Assembly (NCBI GenBank): GCA_020081605.1
Contig: JAHREC010000009.1
Span: 558,001-622,000, forward strand
Origin: Albifimbria verrucaria
Taxonomy: Eukaryota; Ascomycota; Sordariomycetes; Hypocreales; Stachybotryaceae
Length of the DNA stretch: 64,000 nt
Reading direction: 5' to 3'
In this document: positions 35,258 to 47,200 of the stretch, piece after piece
Layout of the letters: each line of letters begins with the position of its first letter
How positions within the stretch are numbered: the stretch's first letter is position 1
Notes under the pieces: generated by a model
What the model saw: the letters and a program-made list of their open reading frames with translations, nothing else
What the model was told of the DNA's origin: nothing
Databases searched by the model: none
Translations under genes and position numbers: made by a program

Positions 35258-37532
35258 AATGAATTGAACAAGGGCAGCTTAACAAGGAGTCGGTGTTTTT
35301 GTCTTTAGAAGAGGTAGAGAAGAGTCCGAGGTTGGAAAGTAGGATGAGGGGTTATCTTTATTACTGTCATTATTTAAAAGGCCAGATATAGAGCCAACCT
35401 GCATACAATTCTTACTTGAACCAACATCTGTTGGTTGTGTAACCTGCTTTAATCAACAGTATTTTGTAGTGGGGATGGCTTCATGAAAAACACTTACCCT
35501 ACAGCGGTGATAGCGACGAGGTTTACAGACGGAAACCTAGCGATTCGGCAAACTTACTATGCTGGCTCTGTACTTTGGGTACACTTCATTACCTTAACTT
35601 ACGCTGTATAAAGATTTTGGGGCTTGAATGTCCTATTAATTACGTGGCAAAGGCCTAATTATCCGCTCAAATGTGCAGAGGCACAGAAATTGCGGCAACC
35701 GCCCATGATCGTTATCATCACACTGACACTCGGCCCTTTGTCCAAACCCCATTACGAAACTAGGTTATTATAGTGCCGTGGTTTTATCATGAGGGTGTAT
35801 CCAACGAGAAGCCATGCCAATACACCTCTTGTCGACTTGTTCAGTTCTTACTCAGGTTCAACTAACCACTAATTCACCAGTTTGCTGGCCTTCCCGCACA
35901 TTAATATACTCGAGTAGGTCTTGGAAGAAAAACACATGTAATGCACGTTCACAGTTAGTCAATGTGGTTCAAACACACCAACTGTAATAAACATAGGGTA
36001 CAAAAGTCAAGAAGACAAATAAGTCTGGCCATGATTCAGATCGAATATGACTTATATCTTAATCCATGCTATCTTTGCGCCTCTCATTACTCGCTGCACC
36101 ACAACGCCTCAATTTCTAGGCCATACTGTTCATTTATCCAGTACTTGTATAAGGATGGGATGGCATTTGCGTTATTGTCGTTCGGAGCAAGCTTGGATGA
36201 TGGAGGAGCAGCATAAATACCGAGAAAATAAGTGCAAGAATATGCGTCAGAGCTGGGCTTGGCTCTAGGACTTTATCGTCGAAGCCGGTAAGCCAATCTC
36301 TGAATATGCTACTGCCAGCCTGCATCTCCTTGGTGGGCTAGAAGGACATCAGGCTTAATGTAGCACACCACCATATGACCTTAAGGGGCTGTCAACCTTT
36401 ACTCTAAAGACATTGTTTTCGATGAAGACCTCATGTCGGAATCTAGATATCACTCCCATGCGGTGCGGCGCTCCGTAGACATTTTGTAATGACAGTGCCG
36501 TGCATGGGCTACCGGTGGGCACCGTTGTTCGGCACGCTTCGTTTCAAGGGCCCAAAGTTCTTTTCAGGTCCCCATTCAAGTCGCCTGAAGCTCCCTGTCA
36601 TGTTCTATAATTGTATGCCAAAGATCCACTTGGGTTCAATCTGGCATGGCCAGATCCACATGCAATAGCACAGACCAACCGAGACAGAGCATAGCAGCCC
36701 TACAACAGCCTCCTCAGTAAGCACGGAAATTAACCATCGTCAAGCTGCCCCTACCCAACCGTATGCCCGCCAATCACTATGCTTGGTGATGCCGACAGGT
36801 GCCGCTCGTTCTAGAAGGTAGGATTGAAGAAGCTTCAGTGAAACATGGCGCTCGAGAACAAGCAGCCGCTAATTTAGTGCCTATCGTTTGCCAAGACCTT
36901 GTGTGGACTCGAGCTCTATTGCTGGCAACGCCAAATGCTAGCGCAACAGGCCAATCAGCCGACCTGTGGACATGAGATCCCAACATAGCATACAGCGGAT
37001 CTGCTAATTCCATAGCCGCAATTGCCTATCTACCCTTACCCTGCTCGCGATCCGCTGAAACAGGGGCGCATAGGTCAGTTCTCGGCGCTGAAGCCGAAGA
37101 GATTCCTGTGGGGAATCAGTCACTGTAGCGGACTTCCCGGCCTAGGCATGGGCAGGTCTCGTGCGCAATCGCCGGTTGGAGGATGGTGGCAGAAGGATCA
37201 ATAGTCCGATCTTGTCGGGGTTGTGCAGAGTCGTAGATAATAAATACCTACCTGACCTCGCTGTTTAGTCGATCTTTTTCTTGTTCTGCAGCAGTGAATT
37301 TTCTTTCCTTCCTTTCCTTACAATCTCTTATTTCCTACAGTCACTCTTTGACACATTCATTTCGTTGCCTTTGGCTAAGCTTTACGTACAATTATAATAT
37401 TGCACGGGCTTATTTGGGTTGATTTAGTACTTTGTCTGTGTCTGCTTGGTTAGATCGGCGAGTCGATCGGCTTATACCCTATTTATTACATTACATTCTC
37501 TTTATTCGAGCTACTCTTTTACGATAGTCAAA
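35258..37532. other. Long intergenic stretch; pyrimidine-rich leader at right end
   Basis: About 2.3 kb without recognised genes. The last 300 bases (from about 37265) are C+T-rich, like the leader of a well-expressed fungal gene, and precede the unrecognised gene at 37533. Confidence 0.45.
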
Positions 37533-38593
37533 ATGTCTGTCGCAGCTATCATTAGCACCCTTGATATCATCAACGGCGTCCTTGGCATCGCCCAGTTCGG
37601 AATTGATAACTTCGCTCAGAAGGACGATGCTGGCAAGACAGTTGTGCAGCTAGCTGTTGGCCTGGACGTCCCAGGTGAGCTTAGCAATGCTGGCGGAGAC
37701 CTCCCTGATGTTCGTCTTTTCAACGAGGCCGGAGAGTTCCTTGGCATGACGGCCGATCCTGGCGATATCACCGACGGAACTCAAGGTTCTGTTTCCGTCA
37801 GCACCAACGGTCAGCAGGCTACCTACACCCTATTCTCGGCCAACAACAACGCCATCTGCATTGCCTATGCCACCATTACTTGGCCCAGCGGAGACAAGTA
37901 CGCATGGAGTGGTAACTGGGGCCGCAGGTGCGGTGCCTCTTGGTACTACTCCAACTACTACATCAAGGGTACTGACATCAAGCCCGACTGTATGTGGATC
38001 GATGGTGATGGCGACCAGGAGCAGACTGGTTTCCAAATCCACTGGCCCGAGTTCTACTTCGAGTCTGGCGACACGGCCCAGGCCAAGGACTCGAGCTACT
38101 ACTGTGACAGTGGTGTTGCCTTCGGCATTCGCAAGGAGAGGGATCCCAGCTCCATCACCTACTGGATTATTTCCAGCGCCAAGCGAACAGTCTCGGACTG
38201 GATCTTCGGCAAACGCTCTCAGACCGGTGTTACCGACTCTCCACACAAGAAGAAGGTGACTGACTGGACTCCCGCGGCCGATCAACTCATGTCCGTCGTC
38301 ACAACGAGACCAACGGCCAGGCTGGCTCGACTATGTTCCAGGACCGCCTCATCAAGGACAACAACCCCACCCACGCCACTGCTGATCTGTGCCTGAGCGA
38401 GAGCTCCGTCGGTCCTGATTTCCTCAATGTTGCCGAAGGCCAGTTCTGCCGCATGTCCGACAAGACCCTGTGGCCCTTGTGTAACGACGAGATCCGCGAT
38501 GACTGCTTCAACGTGGACCTGCACCAGCTGATCGTTGGCGGCATCGCTACCAGGGACAACCCCTACCACAATGTTGAGGACTGGTCTAACTAA
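37533..38593 (+). CDS. Unrecognised protein, about 353 residues, one apparent frameshift
   Basis: I do not recognise this family. The N-terminal 25 residues are mildly hydrophobic but do not form a clean signal peptide. The middle is rich in Gly, Asp, Trp and Tyr (ITWPSGDKYAWSGNWG; SWYYSNYYIKG; GFQIHWPEFYF), suggesting beta structure. The last third has several Cys and ends in NPYHNVEDWSN. The frame shifts at CC 38293-38294; one added base joins the two halves without loss. The start at 37533 follows a C+T-rich leader; an upstream in-frame ATG at 37446 would add 29 hydrophobic residues. Codon use is biased toward C-ending codons, suggesting high expression. The compact, intronless gene could encode an abundant structural or surface protein, but that is a guess. 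Confidence 0.7.
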
Positions 38594-40013
38594 GAGATAC
38601 CCAAGGTGTAAGACGCAGGTGCTGCACGTTGCAATGAGACATGTACATTTGGACTGTATATTAGATAAGTCGTATAAAGACATTACTTCATTATTCTGCA
38701 ATGCTCTACCTTTATCATTCTATCACCCTGTGACTTGTGAAAATGTTTGCTGGCTTGATAAACACAGTCTTACTGTTAGCCAGCACCACCTCTATTTGCT
38801 GGAAGGCGTTGCGCATATGACACCCACACAGCTTGCTTAATGCCGATATTAATATATGTGAGTATAAACCCAACGAGAATTATTAGTTGTTTCCCATATC
38901 GAGCGCCTTTTAGTTCGTGCACAAGGTCGGACTTATATTGTTTGTGACTCCTCCGAACTCACTCGACCTGGGCCTCTTGGTGCTCAATTGTTCCACCGCA
39001 TAGCCTCATTGAAACTGCAATTTTTTATTTTTGTTTGAGTCATCTGCATCTGCATCAGCGATGAATGACTGACCCGGTTTTGCTTGAAGAAGTAAATGGT
39101 ACAGGAACAAAGAGAATCTATGTAAACGCGTCCATATCTCTTCTTGTGATCAATTCCAACCAGCAGGTCAACGGCAACATCACATGCATGCGATGCAGAG
39201 ACCTATGCTCACTTACAGCTACGAGTCAATGCATCCTTTATGTGAAACTACAAGCCCCGGAAGGTCAACGTCAACGTCTTGAGGTTGAGCAAAGCGCAAG
39301 TTGATGAGCCATGTCTCTACACTAACTTTGTCGCTCCGACAAGGTCTCAATTTGGAGGCAGCGATTGGGAGCGCCCTTGTTATGACCAGGTTTCGATAAC
39401 AACTGATTAAGGGGCTACGAGGATTATCTGTTGCTAAGCATGACGCGAGGTATAATCCTTGACGTATAAACTGGAGATTCTGCAGTAGGGAATCGAATAC
39501 TGTCACTCGTATAGACGCGAGCCCTTGCTACCAAACCAGCTGCAGATGATCAATTGAGGGAACGAGCTAAGCGAATACCCTGTCAATAATCTTCAATCTC
39601 TACTAGTGAGGATTGTAACACACCTACTCCAACCACAGGCCGAGAACAAGTGAGAGACCGACTGCCGAGAATGGATCCGAAGTAAAGAAACCAAGCTTAC
39701 ACTGTGTCGCGACCATCTGCCAGCCCCCAGATCAGTGGCCAATAGCTCACCAACATCCTTGTAAATCTCTCGGGAAGCTCTTCTAGTTCAGGATCGCGTG
39801 GTGGGGCGCACCACGCCATCGACCAACTTGAGAGGGGTCAGGTTGCTTCGAGAGTGGGCAGCAGGGTTGTTTTTGTGTGTGTAACTTATTGCACGAGGTG
39901 GCTGATCATTGGATTCTGTCTCGTGCCATTGGGTATAATAACTAACAGTTCCAAGACGAGTTTGTCTTGACAGGCTGGCCAGTCGTGCTCAACCTTGATT
40001 CCCAAGACTCGAA
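38594..40013. other. Intergenic, no gene recognised
   Basis: About 1.4 kb between two plus-strand genes. Only short frames without domains. Confidence 0.45.
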
Positions 40014-42071
40014 ATGGCTCCTCTGGGCTCTTTGCTACGGGCGGGTGGCCTTGCTGCTGCTTTGTTGCCGTTCAACTCGCTTGCTGCGCCAAATCCTCCC
40101 GTAGTTGCGGATCTTGTTTTCCGCAATGGTTCAATTTACACCTTGAACGAGCGTGGAAGCAAGGCCAGCGCGCTTGCTGTTAAGGATGGTGTCATTTCTC
40201 ATGTCGGCACGGACAGATGTGTCGAGTCGCATATCGGCGAGAAAACGAGGATCGTGGACCTGCAAGGACACATGGTCATGCCAGGCTTGATCGACTCCAC
40301 ATGCATATTTTGTCTGGCGGTCTTTTCCTCCTCAAATGCGATCTTGCCTATCAATCACTTCCTCTCGAGGCGATACTCGAGCATGTCCAGGGTTGCATTG
40401 ATGACGAGGCTCAGGCGGGAGACGATGCCTGGCTTGAGGTTGTCAATATGGACTACCCTGGCCTTGTTGAGAGAAGCGGTCCAGTGGGTAAGCTACAGCT
40501 TGACCGGCTCAGCACCAAGCGCCCTGTTATGATCAGGTCGAGCGACTATCACACAGTCCTTGCAAACTCAAGGGCTCTTGACCTCTCCAACATCAACTCA
40601 GAGACTGAGGATCCTGCGAATGGTAAGATTGAACGATTGCCAGGGAGTCGCGAGCCTTCAGGGGTTCTTCAGGATGATGCATGGGGCTTACTTGCTGGTC
40701 CTCCTCCACCGTCAGAGGAGGACAATCTCAACGCCGGCCGTGCAGCCTTGAAACTGTTACGTGAGGCAGGTATCACCACGTTCCAAGAGGCTGCAGCTGG
40801 AGAAGAGCATCACACTATCTTTGACACAATCCGCAAAGAGGGAGGCCTTAGTGCCAGAGGGTACTTTGACTACCGTATCGAAGCGCCCAAATCGGTTGAC
40901 GAGGTTGAAGATCTTGTCTCGCACGTCGTTGGTACGTTGAAAAGGTTGCATGATGACTCTTCAGAACTTGGACCGGAACCCACCCTCAAGTGGCAAGCCA
41001 TTAAAGCTTTCATCGATGGTGTCATAACATACCCCTCCAGCACAGCTGCGCTCATCGAGCCATACTGGCTGCCCAAGACTGATGCTGCTACGAACCAGAC
41101 TACATGGTCCCCTGACCCAACGACACTGAAGGATCCATACTGGCAGCCTGAGGTCCTCAGCAAAACACTTGAACTTCTCTTCCTTAGTAAAATTGACGCC
41201 CAGTTACATACTGATGGCGACCTGTCCGTTCGAATCGCGCTTGATGCAGCAGAGTCGTTTCGAAATAAATATCCAAAGACGGACTTTAGGCTTGGTCTCG
41301 CCCACGACGAACTCTCGCATCAGGATGACTGGGCGCGTTTCGCAGAGCTTGGTGTTGACGCCATCATGAGCTTTCAATGGGCGCAGCTGAGTTCTTTCTA
41401 CATACCGAGCACGTTCCTTTCTCTGGCAGAATATCGTCATGGCAATCTTCAATCATATGCAAAGATCGAAGAGGCAGGTCGGCCTGTGGTATACGGTAGT
41501 GATTGGCCAGTCAGTTTTCCTCTTTATCCCTTCCTTACCTCTTTACCTTTGTACAATGGCTGATGTTTGTCCTCAGATTGACCCTCTTGATGAGTTCCTG
41601 GCCTTGCGAGTTGGTGTTACTCGTAAGGGCGACCCTCAGAACCCCAACTCACCAGCTTCCCAAGGCCCTCCATTTGATGGTGTTTTCCCAGGGTCTGGAA
41701 TTTCTCGTGAGGCCGCCCTCAAGGCTATCACCATTAACGGCGCTCGCTTTCTTCGTGCAGATAAAGACATCGGCTCATTAGAGCGGGGAAAGCTTGCAGA
41801 CTTGATAATACTCGATTCCGACTTCTTCGAAGTGTCTGATGAGGAACTTGGTCGCCAGAAGGTCCTTGTTACCGTCTTGGGTGGTGAGGCAGTGTTCGTC
41901 GCAGATGGCGCAGAGTATTTCGGTCTCACCCCAAGGTTCCCCAATGGCGATGAGCTTAGCCAAAGGCTTTCACGTCGGTCTGTTGGCGGATTTGCCTCCA
42001 AAGAGTTGTCCCAAGAAAACAAAATGGCTGCTGCAAAACTGAGGCGACGTGGTGAATGTGTCCACAAGTAG
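40014..42071 (+). CDS. Secreted YtcJ-like amidohydrolase (Amidohydrolase_3), one apparent frameshift
   Basis: A metal-dependent hydrolase of the amidohydrolase superfamily, likely cleaving an amide or related bond; the substrate of this subgroup is generally unknown. A signal peptide (LAAALLPFNSLAA) precedes the N-terminal beta domain (DLVFRNGSIYTLNE). Metal-binding HMH follows MPGLIDS near 40297, but the frame breaks exactly there: CC at 40297-40298 needs one more C. Further catalytic marks are the lysine-region IKAFIDGV, HTDGD near 41210, LAHDEL near 41300, and SDWP split by the 41510-41576 intron. A C-terminal composite beta domain (ITINGARFLRADKDIGSLERGKLADLIIL) closes the fold. Size (about 660 residues) is somewhat long for YtcJ proteins. 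Confidence 0.85.
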
Positions 42072-43842
42072 ACTAGCAAATATACTACGAGTGCCAATAC
42101 AATAAAAAGAATACATTTGATATACAAGACGACTATAGTCGTGATCATTCGGCTCGTTTCTCGTATCTTGTAGACCGCAGTCTTCCTGCACCCTTTCAAG
42201 TTAGGCCAGGTCTTACATGACTCTCTCAACATGTAGCAAAACCCGGCTCATCCAACCCCAGAGTCATGGCGCACACCAAAATCCCCAGAAGACCAAGCCT
42301 CCAGATTCAGCTGCTCTCAAAACGGTGGCTCGGGTGAGTGGATCCAGGGGACGAGGGACGACAGTTGCAAAACAAACTCACAATATAGCCTGAAGTGCTC
42401 TGCGCACACATTTTCTGGGATTGTCAGCTCTAGATCATGGAGATGAGCACTGTGAGGTTATTGACTAACTATTTCAGGCAATGGAAGCGTTCGCTACCAA
42501 TCCCCAATATTGAGAGGACAAGGTAGACCCTTGCCCCTGGGACTAGGATCGGCGCGCCACGGACGCACCCTTCCTCTCCCCGTGTTGACCCATGAGTCAA
42601 TACCGGCACAGGTACTGGTCGAACTTACGATGCTGTACATGGTGAAATTCTCGGTGACAAGGGCCTGTGTAAAAATTTCTTTTGGGTTGATGAAAGCAGG
42701 TAACATCGGATCTTTGAACGTGCCAGTACTCTGTGTGAGCAGTTCTGTTGTATTTTTAAACAAAATATCACGGTCCTTCCGAGCTGCAACTGTGAATCAA
42801 CAATCCCCAAATGGATCGCTATAATCAGAGAGGTCAAATGATAGATATCCGACACAGAACTAGCAGCCGTTTCGCGGGGTGATCAAAGGGAGTTATTGTT
42901 ACCAACGTATCCGTAATCACTTGCAACCACGAGTCAGTGTTTGACATGAGTGGTTTTTCGGTCAGATTCGACAGGGAATATTTGTGCTTTGTACTGCTCC
43001 CCAGCTGATTTATAATACGAGAGCGCAAATTCTCTTAGGAAAGAAGAAAAAAAAACGGAAAGCCAGAACACTCCTTCAGCTTGCACGGTGAGATCTTCGT
43101 GAACAGATCTGTCCGTTTACGTCCTCAAGGACTTTGTGAATAATGGACTCATGGAAGGCTTTGTATCTTCTCAATCCATCGATGAAAGAACTGTAGATGA
43201 TAAACAGTCGGTATGGCAGACCTTACCTCGCGAAAAGCTACCCGGGGTTAGGTGCTACGGCCCCCGGTCAGCGCAGTCCCTGGGACCTAATCAGCTATGC
43301 TTAAGCGAATCTCCTTAAAAATTATGCCTCAACTCAGCGCACACTTGTGCCCAGGCTCTATCACCTACCCTTTGAACACTGGCCGATGCACGTCTTCTAT
43401 TCGGGAAGCACAGGGTGGCTGACGCGTTGTCTGAGACCCTTTGGCCGGGGTAACCACACATGTTGGTGCGTGGCGTTGTATCCTAGAAGCGATAGCGTTG
43501 AAAGCAGCCAGCCTGTAGTCAGAGCTTGTAGGACCATTGCAGAGGAGCACAGGATTTCAATCGCATGGGATGTCCCTGTCATAGTGACCGCATGATATGG
43601 CGCTGATGGTAACGCAGAGCTGGAAAGCTCGACCACAAGAGACAGTCAACTCTCTCCTATCCTGACTCAGTTGTCTGATCATTGTAAAGAAACCGATCAT
43701 TTTATCTCGGCAAGTTTCTGCTCATAGATCCTCCTGGATCTTGGAGAGTATAATGGATGAGCCAGCAACATTACGTTCATCACATCTGTCTTCCATGTAA
43801 CAGCGCTTCAGGCCTGTCCCCGAACAGCTAAGAGCGACAGCA
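42072..43842. other. Intergenic, no gene recognised
   Basis: About 1.8 kb. Short frames only. GGTTAGGT at 43246 and its near-inverse at 43285 are noted but are too short to define a mobile element. Confidence 0.4.
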
Positions 43843-45227
43843 ATGGGGCTACCATCGCCATCGGCCGCTGGTGTACTCGTCTGTCCAACAAAACCCATCG
43901 CTCAACCCATTATTGTCAATAGCTACTGACCTGTGTTATGGCCTCTAGGCTTCGCACTATGTAGTAATTATTTTAGTCCTCATCGTCATTTCGGCCCGCA
44001 TTCATCTGCGCATCAACATTCAAAAGCAACGCCTTCTACTCAGTGATATGTTGATGATCGCTGCTTGGTGCTCCGCCATTGCCACAGCTAGTTTCGATGT
44101 TATCTTCCTGAAGGAGGGGCTTTGGACCCCGAAATCGACTATACTTTAACTAATTTTGTTCCTAAAAGCACTGAGAGGTTCGAATATCTTCTGAAAGTAA
44201 GAAGGTGTAATGATGATCTGTTGCGTCATTGAGATGGCTGACTGAAGTTTTAGCTGATTTGGGCGAGCTCCATCCCTTTCTTCACGACATTTTACCTGTG
44301 CAAGGCCTCAATTTTGACGCTCTACCTACAAATCTTTCCAATTTTCATGGTCAAGCGTCGATTAGCATTGTATTGCACCATGGCATATTGCTGTATGGCG
44401 TATATAACTTCTTTGTGTTTGCATCTGTTTATATGCTTCCCAATCCAACGAAACTGGTACGCTTGTCCAGAACAGCCAACTTCATGATTCAGTTCTAACG
44501 AGCTTGCAAGGACTATTACGGACCCAGAGAATGTTTGTCCGTCTATTTATATGGCAACAGTATTCCAAGTTGCATGGGCTTTGCATTTTTTCGGCAGCGT
44601 TGTTAGTAAGTAGAGAACTCGACCAGCACCATGTTTATTCTTACCTAACTCTTGACGTTTGAAGTTTTCTTCCTCCCTTTCGCGGTCATTTATAAGCTTC
44701 AAATGCGCACTAGAATGAAAATAGGTCTCTACAGCGTTTTGTGTCTTGGAATTGTTGATTTAGCGTTTTCCTTGACCTGATTCTTTACTGTTCAGCTTGG
44801 TAATCAGGATGATTTCCGCTCCATCACGTTGATAGGTAGGCAACCTCGATTTCAGAAGCTTGCACCAACTAACGGAGTGCAATTAGAAACTTGGTCAGCT
44901 CTCGACGCCAACATCGGGCTTCTTATTGCCTGTCTCCCATCCCTTCGACCGTACCTTCGTCACAATCTTAAGTCGTCCACCAACGATTATGGCTTCTACG
45001 ACTCATCAAGACCTTCAAAGCCGACCCCGGCCCGGCGACCTGAACAGAATGGGTTCAAGGAGATAAGCGACCCACGTTATGAGCTAGAAACTATAAGACG
45101 AGCGTCATACGGACCAGGGACGAACGAGTTTGAGGCAGGAACAAGGTGGAGTGATGATAAAAAGAGCAGTCGAAGTGATATAGAGCTGGTGAGAGTGCCA
45201 GATTCGAAACTTGTGGGAGTTTCATAG
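43843..45227 (+). pseudogene. Rhodopsin-domain (Pth11-related) integral membrane protein, damaged
   Basis: Fungal seven-helix membrane proteins of this class are thought to sense or transmit signals at the plasma membrane; few have known ligands. The reading begins MGLPSPSAAGVLV and shows the family's helical segments: VVIILVLIVISARI, DMLMIAAWCSA, a SIPFFTTFYLCKASILTLYLQ helix, FICFPIQRNW, VFQVAWALHFFGSVV, and ETWSALDANIGLLIACLPSLRPYL before a charged tail ending in LVGVS. Introns near 44198-44252, 44610-44670 and 44837-44890 are recognisable. Problems: an unexplained frame gap near 43920-43955, a C4 run at 44128-44131 needing one base, and two in-frame TGA codons at 44485-44487 and 44778-44780. 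A 36-base intron (44457-44492) could remove the first but would be unusually short. Called a pseudogene for the stops, with the caveat that read errors are common here. Confidence 0.65.
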
Positions 45228-47200
45228 CAAACTAGCCAAGAGAGTTCGTTGCTCATGGTCCTGAGCAGAGCATTGCTTTGATACCATAGCGAGTGTATGC
45301 ATACCATCGGTCTGTGGTGATGTTATCTGTGGTTCCAATGCTTGAAAACTGTGTTAGTTTGAAAAGAGCGAGCCCATTGATACGATGATTGAGTTTTTTC
45401 TATAACTGTCAACATACCGGCGAACAATGACTTACACCATTGCAATATCGCCTGAATGAAGATATCTAGCGTTCAAAGCCATAGAAAACCAAGACCTATC
45501 CAGCTACCCACACGCCATCTATCTCTTGTATTTTCTCCCCGTTCCATATTCATCTACTAGAATGCGATAATCAGGCTTGGAGGTGCAACCCAAAGGTTAC
45601 CATCGACAATCCTGCATATGTGATTATGTTCTGATCCAACTCAAGATCGCTAAGTTATGTAGCCAGTCACCGGGAGCTCCTAAGTTCGGCGCAGACATGA
45701 TGCGAATCATAGTCTAATGCCTAGTTTATCTTATTACAATTACTACTACACATGATCTCAAACAGTCATGTTATCTATTTCTACCAGGATCCGACCTTGT
45801 CCGGATTATTATTGATATCTTTGTACAAAACGTGGAACGTATAGCTAGACTGCATATATAGGCAGCTAGTGCGTGCATACAGCTCCTAATGCAAGGCATA
45901 TATGTATATATATGTTAGTAACGTGGTATGTCCATTGGGTCGTGACAGCTAACTTAGATCCCATAATGCATTTACCATATGAGAAGAGCCCAGCAATCTA
46001 CGCATATCGTCTACGACCAAGCTGCAGAGCTAGATCAACACATGTTAGGCCTGTTTCCCTTCACTAGCCCGGTGATAACAAGATAAAGCTCTGGTGCTGA
46101 TCGTTTCGCTGCTTTCTTGTTCTGCTTAAAATAGGGTAAACCAAGCAAGCAAGGAATTGATGGCTCAGCCTCAAAATGCCTCTCTGAGTCAAGTTGGAGA
46201 CCTTGGAAGGACCCGGAATGTTTCCGATGCTGGTCGGCAACATATCAGAAGATGATGAGGCTCTAATAAATGATCTAGAATTGCGGCATAAGTAATCCCC
46301 CAAATCCTAGATAATTTTCTTTAAGAGCTTCCTACAATTGAGTCGACTCCCGTTTCCATAGTATTTCGCAAACCAGTAGCCCCGCGTTAAATCGGTTCCT
46401 CGGATTCTCATATGCACAGTGATAGGAAGATGCATGAGAGTATAGTCGAAGCCGACAAAACAAGGAGAAGTCTCATATGGGTCGAAAGGAGAAAAGTAAA
46501 AAAACAAAGAAGAAACTTGCATTATGGCCGATGACTTAATGGAAGATGTCCAAAATCGCAAAAATACTTCAGTTAGAAAAAACTGCCTCGTTAGCTGTTG
46601 GAGTCGAACGGATTGCAACGTGTGGTGTTTCAGGCTCCATCGGTTGGCTCTTCCGTTTGGAGGCGCAATACGTGTTATGAGACCCCTGGCGGATCCTCAG
46701 CCCCATCGAATTCCGTAGGTTCTCGGATGTATAAGTTGGGGCAAGTTACACTAATGGCGCGTAAGATTGTCGTTTGCTATCATCATGGTTGGAATAACAA
46801 TTGTCACTCGTGTAAAGATACACAGTCGTCCATGAGCCATAAGTGACTCTGCATAGGCTGCCTCGATGTGTGTTTCTTACGGCAGACTCTGGTTTCTTTC
46901 TTTCTGTCAAGCTCGATTGGTACATTCCTCAATCGCGTCAAAATTAATTGGCATGCCCACTGAAATCGTGTTCGGTAGAAGCGGATACTCGTCACTTCCC
47001 GTCAGCACTTACAGGGCTCTGCGTTAATTGAGTGGGCACAAGCGCCCGATTTCTAGCTCTTTCATAGGAGGTGTTCCACAATGTCAGACAAAGTCACTGG
47101 ACTTGCCAAGTGGCTGAGTCCCCTTGCCCGACCACCTTAAGTAGCGGACTGGACCCCGTCATTTGGTTCAAGCCAGGGATAACCGCTTTCGCATTCCACA
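45228..47200. other. Long intergenic stretch, no gene recognised
   Basis: About 2 kb, AT-rich in the middle (45700-45920). No domain-bearing frame. The right end is the promoter region of the MFS exporter. Confidence 0.45.

Noticed and set aside
43246..43292. GGTTAGGT ... ACCTAATC, possible transposon inverted ends
   Set aside because: Arms of eight bases with one mismatch and only 31 bases between; no transposase or target duplication.
44457..44492. A 36-base intron that would remove the first TGA of the rhodopsin-domain gene
   Set aside because: Shorter than any other intron in the window (41 bases or more), and it would not explain the second TGA.
18146..44780. TGA read as arginine (stop-codon reassignment) as an explanation for three in-frame TGA codons
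   Set aside because: TGA is used as the terminator of intact genes here, for example in frames that end cleanly elsewhere, and filamentous ascomycete nuclear genes use the standard code; CGA-to-TGA mutation or read error is simpler.
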